Shown here one piece after another: positions 54,568 to 64,000 of a DNA stretch of 64,000 nucleotides. A program made the translations under genes and the position numbers. How positions within the stretch are numbered: the first letter of the stretch is position 1; every line of letters begins with the position of its first letter. The notes beneath the pieces are model-generated. The model did no database searches and was not told where the DNA came from. It saw only the letters and a program-made list of their open reading frames with translations. The DNA comes from Lophium mytilinum (lineage: Eukaryota; Ascomycota; Dothideomycetes; Mytilinidiales; Mytilinidiaceae), in assembly GCA_010093605.1 (NCBI GenBank), contig MU004188.1, positions 134,341 to 198,340 on the forward strand, in the 5' to 3' direction.

Positions 54568-55989
54568 TCACTCGATGAGTGGTTTCCTGACACCACCAAC
54601 CATTGCAATGCCAAGTGCTCTCAGTCCATTCGGCTCATTAGCTTTGATCACCACACTGGCGGGAAGCATGGGGTTGTCCGGGCTGACGTGTGCGGCGTCT
54701 TTAGCGGCTTGCTCGATGGCTTCCATTTCCTCCTTGCAGCCGGCATGATCAAACGGGCAGACGACGATGGGTTGGCGGAGTAGGATATCTTTCGCCGATG
54801 ACATTTGCGCCTATCTGGTGTGTTAGCAAACAGGAATCACTCGTTTGAGATCGAACTCAAAGAGAACTAAGACACATACTTTTACTGTCAAATAGTACTC
54901 AATCTTGTACAGCGAGCCTGTCGTCGTAAACCCACTGACAGCATACATCGGAAATTCTTTCTTGCCCCGCGGAATAATGCCGTCACTATCCCGTAGATCC
55001 TTCCCTGGAAACACCAAACCTAGATTTGTGAAGTAACCCGCTTCCGGCATCTTGACATTGACCGTCTGGGCCGTTTTAGTAAGCGTTTTGACCTTCCGGC
55101 TTGGTTCGTCCCCCTCGTGATTGAATATGATTTCCTCATCTATCCCAATCGTAATCGTTTTTATTGTCACTTTCTTCGCTTTCGATAGCCAATCCGGATT
55201 TGGTGATAGTTTGATATACACAGACACTGGGTCCATGGGCCCGTAAGACCATCGCGGTAGAGATATGCCCAGCGTCACCAGATGGTCCGTCACGCGTTCA
55301 GCGCTTTCCGGGCGGTTATACATGCCAAATGTCGATAAAGTGTCATATCGGGATATCGGCACGGGAAATGGATATTTCTTCTGCTCTTGTGGTCCTTGTT
55401 GTACTGTTACTACTAACTCGTAGAACGTCTCAGCCGTCCGCGATGGTAGTTGTAGGCTTGCGGGCGGTACTCTTCGGGCCACTTCTTCACCTCCGCGTCC
55501 GTACGGTATAAATATTACAAAGGGTAGGTCCATGCTTAGTACGCTTTCGCATTCCTTCCCAGTGGGACACCTGAATAGCAGCATCTCCTTGCCTACGATG
55601 TCGGTGATCTCCTTGCGGGGTGCAGCAAGGTGCTTCTTCGTTATTGATTCGGCCGAGGGGTGTATGGTCTCGCGACGGTGCAGAGCAATGGTCACGAGTG
55701 AGACGAGGACTGGGGCGCTGACACCTTTGTCAGGTCGGATTTCCACTTTGCCTTCTATTCTAGGCTACACACATCACAGGTTAGCAAATCTATAGTAAAT
55801 CAAGAACATGGCCTAGGTCTTGGACATGACATTTGGAAAGGTATTGCGATAGGCCCACTATGCGCCTATAGCGATCTATCCCCCGCCATGCATAAGGAAA
55901 GTCTCACGTACCAGCGTGGCCGAGATTCCCGGGTAGCCGACCAAGAAATTACTGTTGGGCGGCCCCGAGACGCGCACAAACGCCGCCAT
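54568..55989 (-). CDS. Arrestin-related trafficking adaptor, LDB19/ART1 domain (401 aa)
   Basis: Three exons (55912-55989, 54880-55764, 54568-54810), phase-0 introns of 147 and 69 nt. The start MAAFVRVSGPPNSNFLVGYP splices to the arrestin core LPRIEGKVEIRPDKGVSAPV, followed by IVGKEMLLFRCPTGKE, LPFVIFIPYGRGGEE and a beta-sandwich pattern to SGFTTTGSLYKIEYYLTVK. The last exon gives IVVCPFDHAGCKEEMEAIEQ. Fungal proteins of this type bind plasma-membrane transporters and recruit Rsp5 ubiquitin ligase for endocytosis. The protein is shorter than yeast Art1, and I see no PPxY motif in the C-terminal region, so it may be a compact member or need a partner. The first exon was found only by splicing. 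Confidence 0.8.
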
Positions 55990-56807
55990 CTTATCTCGTG
56001 GCTCTGGGAGGGAGCGGTATGCGGTCGTCGTCGGCGCTGGCCTTCCACCGCTCCTGGAACTGCATGGAACCGCCCGTCTTGCGGGGTGTCTCCCTCACTA
56101 GGCTCCGAGGCTGGTGAGCACACGGGTCGAGCGAATGCAGGTGCTGGTGTCGACTATGCCGCGCTCTCGATCAGGTTATAGATATTGCTCCGTCTCTTAT
56201 GGTCAGGCTCTCGAGCTGTCACGCCTCGAGCTCAGCGCGCCGGCTGTGGGCGCTCTCGCGGTCGAATTCGAGCGGGCCTAGGTGGAGAGAAGGAAGCTCA
56301 GAGAATAGTCGGCGGAGGGGTGGCGAACGGACAGGAATGTTGAGGCGTGGGCGGTGGTGAGAGTGTGGTGAGCGGTGGAGGTGGTAGGGCTGTGGTGATC
56401 GTGGAGGGATCAGCTCTGTGATAGGGCAGGCGTTTCGCAGCAGCGAACGGTGGGGTAGCCGTATGGGTATAATGATGCGCTCGGCACGGCGTATGGTGAA
56501 TTGTATAGTCCTGAGCAGGGCGGGACGTTCGGGAGGAGCAGTGTCAGTGAGCGGACGGCATAGGGCTCCGTAGCCGGTGAGGCGCACCGCGGGCTGGGCG
56601 TTGGTGGAGTGGTGGTGGAGGTGGCAGGGCAGTTCGTCGAGGGCGTGAGCGCAAGGACACGATGGGGCTGAAGCTGAAGTTAAGGCCTCTGGACGAGCCC
56701 AGCTGCTACGCCATATCAACACGACAAAACTCTACTACTACGTCAGTGTAAACATCGCCATCGCCAGCACCCGCAGCCGTGGTCTACTGCGCTGCCCTTA
56801 AGTCGCC
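55990..56807. promoter_or_regulatory. Divergent promoter region, arrestin and cyclophilin genes
   Basis: 818 nt between divergent starts. The minus-strand open frame at 56219-56722 is Arg/Pro/Ser-rich low-complexity sequence and I do not take it as a gene. Confidence 0.5.
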
Positions 56808-57618
56808 ATGTCTGTCACGGTACGTCAAATCATGCATTACCTCACTCTCCACCATGGACCAATCCCCCAATTCCCCGAACCCGGCTCCCTTCATGTCCTA
56901 TCACCACCACCCCCACCATCTGTCGTCCGCATCCCCACAGCACGTAAGCCAGCTGAGGCGCGACACGACATGTCTTACCAATGCTATACATTTTCCCAGC
57001 ATACTCATAGCCTCATGACGCCAGCATGCATTTCCGGTCCCATCATCGTTAAATCTCATAACATCTCCAACATAGCCTCAAGCTTCACCGAGCTACAAAA
57101 TAGACCTACCACTAATCACACAACCAACACAGCTCCACACAACCCACGGCGAGCTCAAACTCGAGCTCTTCTGCGAGTCCACCCCCAGCACCTGCGAGAA
57201 CTTCCTCGCCCTCTGCGCCTCCTCCGCCTACAATGGCTCCGACTTCCACCGCCTCATCCCCGGCTTCATGATCCAGACCGGCTCTCCCGCCAGCGACCCA
57301 AAACACAAGTCCTCGAGCTCCATTTACCCTACCCACAACGCCCTCTTCGAAGACGAGATCCGCCCCGCATTACGGCACAATGCGCGCGGTATTGTGGCCA
57401 TGGCGAATAAGGGACCAAATACCAATGGGTCGCAGTTCTTCATTACGTTTGCACCGGCGCCGCATTTGGATGGGAAGAATACCGTGTTCGGCAAGGTGAT
57501 TGAGGGGTTCGAGACGCTGGACGCGTTGGAAGCGGTGGAGGTTGATAAGAAGGGGAGGCCGAAAGGCACGGTGAGGATAGAGAAGGTGCAGATACACGCG
57601 AATCCGCTTGCTGGGTAG
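56808..57618 (+). CDS. cyp10: Cyclophilin-type peptidyl-prolyl isomerase, PPIL3-like (165 aa)
   Basis: Speeds cis-trans proline isomerisation; the PPIL3 group belongs to the spliceosome. Exon 1 is only 12 nt (56808-56819, MSVT) and joins across a 313-nt intron (56820-57132) to LHTTHGELKLELFCESTPST. The joined start MSVTLHT matches the start of human PPIL3, which supports the tiny exon. The active-site region is seen as FHRLIPGFMIQTG, NARGIVAMANKGPNTNGSQF and FFITFAPAPHLDGKNTVFGK, so the catalytic Arg in FHR is present; Trp is replaced in the APHLD loop by His, usual for this group. Ends HANPLAG, as in PPIL3 (HANPFAQ). The loop DPKHKSSSSIYPTHNALFED is longer and more polar than in most relatives. 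Confidence 0.88.
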
Positions 57619-58797
57619 GGCACTAATCGAAGCGTTTGGCATTGTACACGGGCTGAATTGAGGTTTTGGGGGCGTATACGGGAAAAATGATATCAGGGCT
57701 TGGGAGCGTTCCCCTGGCACAGCCAATGGTTGGGGCCTTCTATCTACTCATTTCCATGCAATCTAAAAGGAGAAGAGCGTCAGAACTGAGAACTCGGAGG
57801 ATATTGACGTTTGAGCAAGCTGATTGGGCCGCTTTTTGAACAACTTTCACGTGGGTCCTTGATATCGGACTTTCTTCCGATTGAACCTTCTATTGGTTAA
57901 CCTAATCCCATAGTTCAGAGTGGAGTGCTAGTCATTAGCATGCCAAACACAAGTCCGAATCGCACGGACTGGCCTCCGATCATACATCCGAAAGCCTTAG
58001 AATACTCCATACTACCGCGCTCCAATTCACGGTATCCCCGTTTTTATCTACATACTTTTAGCATGAAGAAATCCTCTCTACTCACAGTCGCCGCTATGCC
58101 GCGTCTACTGGAGGTTCCCTGGGCTCGTAACCAATGGATTCAAAGATCTTCTTGAGCGCGGCAACAATTCCAGCGATAATCACAAGTCTGTGCATCCGTT
58201 TGCGAGTGCTAGGGGCGCCCCGCGAGTTTTATATCATGCGACCGAATTCGAGCTCCTGTTTCATTAAACGGTGTCCAAGCATGAAAAAGCGAGCTTTACT
58301 GCCTTACATACCTGCCTTCTCAGTTGTTCTGCATCTACCGTTTGTCCTGCCGAGCCGTCAAATGGGGGCGAAGGGCTAAGCCCTCCATCTCATCTTTACC
58401 CAGATACCCCGCTGCACTGTAGGCTCTGCGATGCTGAGAACTCAGACGCCAGGCTGAAAGTTGAAGGGGGGTAGGGAATCGTTCGCGATTGGCTAAGAAT
58501 ATGGTCAGCCTTGCTACACAACACCTCAGCTCTAAGATTCACCAGTTGTTCGGCACTTATAAATAACCACGGCGTCAAGGTGATAGATAAGAACAGTTTA
58601 AGCTCATCATATTACGTGACGTGTTCCCAATAGGCGAACTGGCGCATCAGAAGCAACGAGGCTGAAACTCCTGATGTATATAGGTAGGCGTTGTCCAGCC
58701 GCTGGCATGCAACCCATTCTTGCTCAATCTTCGTACACCGGCAAAAGGTCAATTTGTGCGTTCCTACGTAGTGTAATCAGCATACCTCGAATTCAAA
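57619..58797. other. Intergenic
   Basis: 1.18 kb without a gene. Short frames do not show domains. The right-hand part should hold the promoter of the coiled-coil gene at 58798. Confidence 0.5.
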
Positions 58798-59659
58798 ATG
58801 AATCATCAACAGTCTACCCTTCAACAGCTGACGAAAGAGTACCACCGTCTCCAGGACAATGCGGACGATGAATTCAAGCATTGCGAAGAGATCTATGAGA
58901 ACCTCGCGGATGCGAGCCAGGACGAAAAGAGAGACCAGCTGATAGAAGCGAGAGGGCACCTTAGTCGAGCATCCGATAATTTGCACGAGTATATTTTTCT
59001 CCCATGAGCTTCATACCGCAGCGCTCATTGACGAATGAACACAGCTCTCTCGATCTCCGACACCAAGCGTATCACCATCTCGGAGTCGACGAGGGACACC
59101 AAAAGTGGGAAGAGAGACTGCAAAGCTGGATCACCAAGAACAGGGCCCTCGACCGCAAATACGCTCTCGAACATCTCGAGCTGTGTTCGCTGGAGGAGTG
59201 AGTTAGCTCAGATTGTGTTTGTTACAAAACCAGACACTGAGCACCACCTGCAGATCAGAACAACGCCGAGAAGAGTGGCAGCAATTCCGGCGTAAACAGG
59301 AGGAGTTGAAAGCCTTCAAAAGAGAACTGGAGGCCCAGGACCAACACATGCTGCCAGTGTTTGGGCCACACGAATTGCCGCGCGCGCAGCCTGTGACGTG
59401 GAAAAAGACCGTCTGGCAGAAGGGCAATGTGGCTCCAGCTGTTAACGACGGCCCTGCGACGCAACAGACGAAGCGGATTTCATTCCGGCTTCCCTCTGTG
59501 CAGGTGCCAGCAGATCGGATGCCGACGTACCAGACGCCGGCGCAACAGGCGATGGCGGGTTACACGCCGCCGTACCAGATGCGGGCACTACAGACATTGA
59601 CGCATCACACGCCGGTGTGCCAGGAGCGGGATGCTGAGACAGATGACTACGGTTACTGA
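58798..59659 (+). CDS. Hypothetical coiled-coil protein with degenerate Pro/Gln/Tyr repeats (249 aa)
   Basis: Three exons (58798-58988, 59045-59197, 59254-59659) joined by two 56-nt introns (GTATAT...ACAG; GTGAGT...GCAG), both after the second base of a codon. The spliced protein is open throughout, whereas each exon alone runs into a stop within its intron. Residues 1 to about 150 are strongly charged and helical (STLQQLTKEYHRLQDNADDE, RREEWQQFRRKQEELKAFKR), suggesting coiled coils. The C-terminus has degenerate repeats of PTYQTPAQQ, PPYQMRALQ and HHTPVCQER type. Resembles poorly characterised fungal orphan proteins; function unknown. Confidence 0.72.
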
Positions 59660-60236
59660 AAGATCGCCATGGGCGATGACGGATGTTAGAGCGCAGATTA
59701 GAGCAGGAAAGATGGGGTGTGTGCTCATCGTTACGGGGCCTAGCAGCTTGCTATTTGCGAGAGAGGTCGGTCTGGGCAGGTTGAAAACAAAAAGTACAGT
59801 TTGGAGTCTTCATGCCCTCCTTACTTTTCGGGAGGCCTTTCAGATGACCCGGGAAATAGTGGAACCTGATTCGCAAATGCGGTTAGACTAATTCGACAGC
59901 ATCACATTTAGAGCTCTTCGGCGCTTCTTCGTCTATGGTGTTGACCGCTGTATCCGTGGTCTGGCTCGTATGTTTCTATGGTGTGGGAAAAGGGAATGCG
60001 ATCCATCTTCACAGGATAGTCGACATGGATAAGTACGCTTCATTGGTTGGCATTGAGGTGGTAGTAAGGTGCGTATAGACGGCGAAAGCGCTTTCCATGG
60101 CATGTGACTGGTAATTTTATTATGTATATTAACCAGCCCAGGACCTAACCGATTCAAACAATCTAGTCTAGACTTCACGAAGAGGAGTTGAATAACGTAA
60201 CCACTTCCATGGCGAGAACCTCGCTGACCTCACCCG
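59660..60236. other. Intergenic between convergent genes
   Basis: 577 nt with two 3' ends. A plus-strand frame to 59891 has no recognisable domain. Nothing else seen. Confidence 0.5.
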
Positions 60237-62854
60237 TTAGAAGCTGTCCTCTTTCTTCCCATCGTAGACAGGCGCAGCGTGGGCCCCTACATTCGCCCCA
60301 CCTTTCTCCTCCACAACCCCATCGGAGGAGTCATCGTAGCGATGTTGATGCCGATGGTGATCGAACTCGTCCCCATGGCTTGCTTTAGCGCCTTTCCCAA
60401 AGAGAGCTTTTGCCCACGATAGCAGAAGGTGGCGGCCCTCGATGATGGGGAAGATGGTGACGCTGAAGAAGGAGGAGAAGGCCCAGAGCAGCGATACAAT
60501 CACCCAGCCGGTGAAGAACTTTTTGCTGAATTTGTAGGCGGTGCCGTACATCCTATCTTTATGTTAGCGTCTGCTTCATTATTGCTGGTCTCTCTCTTCC
60601 GAGCGATGGAGCGGTGTGTGATTTTGAGAAAGCAAGACTCCCGCATCGGGAAATAAACTTACGACAGAGGCCAGATGATGAACAAAGACAGGAAGAGGAC
60701 TAAAGTGATCGCACGCGCGATATAAGCCGCCTTGCGGAGACGTTCTGGGTCGTAGGTCGGGTCCTCGTAGGCGACGTCTTTGTCGTTTCCTTCGTCGTCT
60801 GTCAAACGAATTGCGCCGAGGGTTTCCCATCCGTAATTGGCGTTTTGGAATATAGAGATGACGATTGTGACGACGGCGGCGGCGCCGATTCCTGCGATGC
60901 ATCCGTACAAGCAGGGATCGGTGGCTCCGACGGAGGCGATGGTTACTTCTCCGGAGAAGCGTTGGGCGAGTGTGAGCTGTGAGGGCAAGATGTAAGTCAA
61001 GTTTTCGTTCAGATTCTGAGGAGGAGTGGCATACCCAAGTAATCACCGCGGCGAAGAAGCCGGTCCATATGGATGCGGTGGCTGCTAGTGCGCCCTGTCG
61101 GGAGGAGAAGAAGGTACCCACGAGGGCTGGAAGGGCGGACCCGGTGAAGATTCCTGTCATGTTCTGGGGATTGTTAGTGGGTAATTCTATTTTTGTTCGT
61201 GTACATGTGATGATACTCACGTAGATGAAGCCCAAGTCAATCTTCACTCCGTGGAGCATGGTACCAAAGGCAGCCATGAAGATCGCAAATCCGGCAACAC
61301 ACCAGTGACCGGCTCTAAGAACCTGTTGATCAGTGGCTTTCTTGTTGATGTCTGAGAGAACTAGTGTCAGCGAAACTATCTCCCGATGACTGTCGAAAGG
61401 AAGAACTTACAGGTCTTGTATACATCGTATGAAAGAACAGTAGAAACACCAATCATTTGACTCGAGATAGCAGATGTGCAACTCATAAACATCAATACAA
61501 GGACTTCAGAATTCGTAGCATGTTAGTATCTTCCTCGTTGGGTGAGTAAGGGAGCAGCTTCCGGACTCACCTGCACCAGCACCACCTTTTCCGGCAATTG
61601 TTTGAGCAGCATATGGCAACGCTAGCCCAGCTCCGATCTCCTGGGCGTTCATCCTCCTCGGGTACGTAGGGAATGCAGGCGTGTTCTCAAGAGCAACAGC
61701 CACAATGCCCATCGTCGTAGCCAAAGTAAACGGCATAGCGTACCATGCCAAACCTCCAAGAACGTACCCAGGAACAGCGGCGGCAGGATCGGCGGCAATT
61801 CCTTTTTGATGGAAAGAGTTGTCAAGGAACACAACACCGGTATATTCGAGGATACTGAGAATGGCGAATTTGAGAGCGCCGAGGGAGCGGATTGTGAGAT
61901 AGCTTCCCTCGCTGGTGGGTGCAGAGTAGTCGTTTCGCTTGGCGGCCTCGATGAGTAGATCCCACATCTTTCCTGGTGATCCAATCTGAGATCCACTGGC
62001 GAACACTTTGAACCAAAAGGTCAGGATGATGATCAGAATGATAGCTGTGTGAAGCTAGAGCAAGTCAGATTAGAATATTCAGCTTTGACATGGAGTAAGC
62101 GACGTACATAGTCGGTCAAGATGGTCGCTCTCAAACCACCGCGCATAGTATATGCGGCGACGCTGAGAGGGAGCAGCCAAAGACTAGCATAGACACTCAT
62201 TCCAGTCAACGAATTGATAGCAGCGGCACCTCCGATCAGAATGGAGGAAACAACCAAGATGTTTGAAGCCAGACTGAAGAACATGAACGACCAATGGGCG
62301 ACGGTGCCGTATCTAACTCGGATGATTTCAAGGAACGTTCGGGCATTGGGGGCCTTTCTTTTGGTTTGCTTTGGGACATCAGTGGCTTGTTCTTCTAAGT
62401 ACAGGAGTGCGGATGCGACTAACAATGGCCAAGTTACTGAATATCATGATTTGCGTGCTGTTGCAGGCAGCGTAGAAGAATGAGCCAGCAACACCATAGA
62501 CGTAAGCCACAGTGACCGAGGAGAGCAGAGTGGTACTCCATGTCCAGGATGATGTTACACCGGCGGCAGTCAAACCGGTGCCCAGTGATCTCTTGGCAAC
62601 TATGTTTGGTCATTAAGAGATTCGTGAAGGCATAGAGAAGTAACTTACCCGTGAACTCTTCGGCGTTCTCGATGTTCCCTCGCCTCTTCATGACCTCGGT
62701 GACGGCCATCATGCCAAAGGCAAAGAGAGCCCCGAGACCCACCACAACTCCATACCCAGCACCCTGAGTAAAGAAATGTCAGAATTAGGGAAAGGAGTGG
62801 AATCTTGATGCAACTTGCCTGTGACAAAGGTATCGTGACAACTGTGTCAGCCAT
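60237..62854 (-). CDS. dur3: Urea permease Dur3, sodium:solute symporter family (684 aa)
   Basis: Imports urea (and in some fungi polyamines) by H+ symport across the plasma membrane. Ten exons: 62819-62854, 62649-62763, 62424-62599, 62108-62368, 61571-62054, 61411-61503, 61221-61351, 61035-61163, 60663-60976 and 60237-60552; every junction keeps frame. The first intron (62764-62818) starts with GC, not GT (CAG|GCAAGT), the usual sequence of a GC-AG intron. Landmarks: [97 protein letters not shown] and [14 protein letters not shown], all typical of fungal Dur3. About 15 membrane spans; the C-terminus is polar and His/Asp-rich. Start at 62854 ([12 protein letters not shown]) agrees with known UreA/Dur3 N-termini; 62926 is an upstream in-frame ATG. 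Confidence 0.95.
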
Positions 62855-64000
62855 ACCTGCAGCGTGTCCCTGTGATGCTGAGTTGGGGCGATAGGAGCTG
62901 AAGATCTGGGTATGAAGCAGTCGCACCAGTGGTCGGTAGCTTTGGAGGTATATATGTAGATATCTAAATTCGAACGAACAAGATCAGATCACGCAAGTTC
63001 TTAGCCCTCACATTTCCAGCGCGACGGATCCGACATCTAGATTTCGATCTGCGCCCCATCTTAAAAGGTTCCGCAGATCGGTAGCGAGCCGGTACTTCTG
63101 GCTGTGCGGCGCTGCAGACCTGACAAAAGAAAGTCATCGGATTTCCTATTAGAAGATGAACCTTCTCTAAGTGGCGTGGGGGTATACAATGTGCCCAAGT
63201 CCCTGTTTTCGTTTCAGGAATAGTGGACCCTCCACGTTTGATCTTATATAGATTCGTGTGTTAGATCAGCTGAAACCAAAACAAATTCAATCCGAAAGGT
63301 GGACTTGAGTGGGTAGGGCTAGATTAAGTCAGCACGGCAGTCAGTCAAAAACACGGTGTGCATTGTTAATTTACCGTAAGCGTCGGCGTCAGACTTAAAT
63401 CTCATGGCAGCCATTGATAACATGGATCCAATGGGTCGGAATAATCCCCGAACCTAAAAGCGACCTCAGGAAATGCTAGGTTTGACGGCTGAGATGCTAT
63501 CCGGCCAAACACGTCTACGTATGTGGAATGGTTGGTGGTATAGTGCATGGAAATACAGAAACGCAACGAATTAGAGCTCTCGCGACTTGACGATCCTGAG
63601 CACGTGCTAGTCACGCAAGCTGGGGCTAATGGAATTTGACGATTGCCAGTTTCTTCGGTTTATGGCGACATATTGAGGCTTAATTCGACTTCAGTTAACA
63701 CAGGGCCCAGGCCTAGAGTCACCCCCTGCTCAACCTTATCTCAAACCCGGCCGCTTCTCTAGGGGATCTGTGGCGCTGCATAGTGTGAGGTACGGGACCC
63801 CTAGGGAGGTCACGAATTTGGTTGCAATAATAAAGTAATAAAAGCTGGCGCCCTAGCGACGACGGCCTCTTGTTGGCTCAGCTTGGCTCTGGAAAAGGTT
63901 GTGGTTGGCTGAAATTGCGCCCGTGCACGACGCCTCCGAATCTTTCCAAGGTTCTTTCTATTAAATTGAGTTTCGAACGCGATTCGCGCCTATGACTTGT
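62855..64000. promoter_or_regulatory. Upstream region of dur3 with candidate GATA sites
   Basis: 1.15 kb to the window edge, without a recognisable gene. TGATAA at 63415-63420 and TTATCT (AGATAA on the other strand) at 63736-63741 fit the HGATAR consensus bound by AreA/NIT2 nitrogen regulators, which control urea permeases in other moulds. Two hexamers in a kilobase is near chance, so this is only suggestive. Confidence 0.35.

Noticed and set aside
54568-62854. Functional link between the arrestin gene and dur3, 5 kb apart
   Set aside because: Arrestins do regulate permeases, but unrelated genes lie between them and closeness alone is no evidence.

Overview
This is genomic DNA of a filamentous ascomycete (Pezizomycotina). 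Genes are split by short introns, mostly 44-91 nt with GT...AG ends and CTAAC/CTGAC-like branch sites. The repertoire is typical of a mould: alpha-1,3-glucan synthase, pectin lyase, full-size PDR-type ABC transporter, RNA-dependent RNA polymerase, Kin1 kinase, Caf40 and Dur3. The F-box-like paralogues and general content suggest Dothideomycetes, but I cannot prove the class from this window. I rebuilt gene models by joining exons at splice sites that keep the reading frame, so coordinates give the full CDS span including introns.

Layout. 1-1641: 5' part of an alpha-1,3-glucan synthase gene running off the left edge. 1642-4590: a long gene-poor stretch, then a small orphan gene (4591-5117). 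5535-10851: a five-exon gene whose single reading frame joins an RNA-dependent RNA polymerase to a UPF1/Hrr1-type superfamily 1 helicase. 11151-16252: a P-loop NTPase, a small mitochondrial membrane protein, an MFS transporter and a TPR-like orphan. 16392-19437: a SET-domain protein and a divergent pair of related genes, one carrying zinc knuckles. 19898-24998: a PDR ABC transporter. 26923-29026: pectin lyase and a small gene that only appears after splicing. 29272-34638: three F-box-like paralogues in tandem, the third frameshifted. 35042-46199: a short-chain dehydrogenase and three conserved housekeeping genes (G-patch splicing factor, Kin1 kinase, Caf40/Rcd1). 47261-52457: an unrelated F-box-like gene with a frame change and two more members of the F-box-like family, one with a frameshift and stop, one truncated, among degenerate repeats. 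54568-62854: an ART1/LDB19-type arrestin, a PPIL3-type cyclophilin, a coiled-coil orphan and the urea permease Dur3.

The most interesting item is the polymerase-helicase fusion. In fission yeast and Neurospora the corresponding activities are separate proteins (Rdp1/Hrr1 and SAD-1/SAD-3) that act together in RNA silencing, so the fusion physically joins known partners. The second theme is birth and decay of F-box-like genes: five recognisable paralogues in 23 kb, from intact to broken, with duplicated flanks and tandem repeats whose differences look like RIP (CpA to TpA). I saw no rRNA, tRNA, CRISPR array or recognisable intact transposon.
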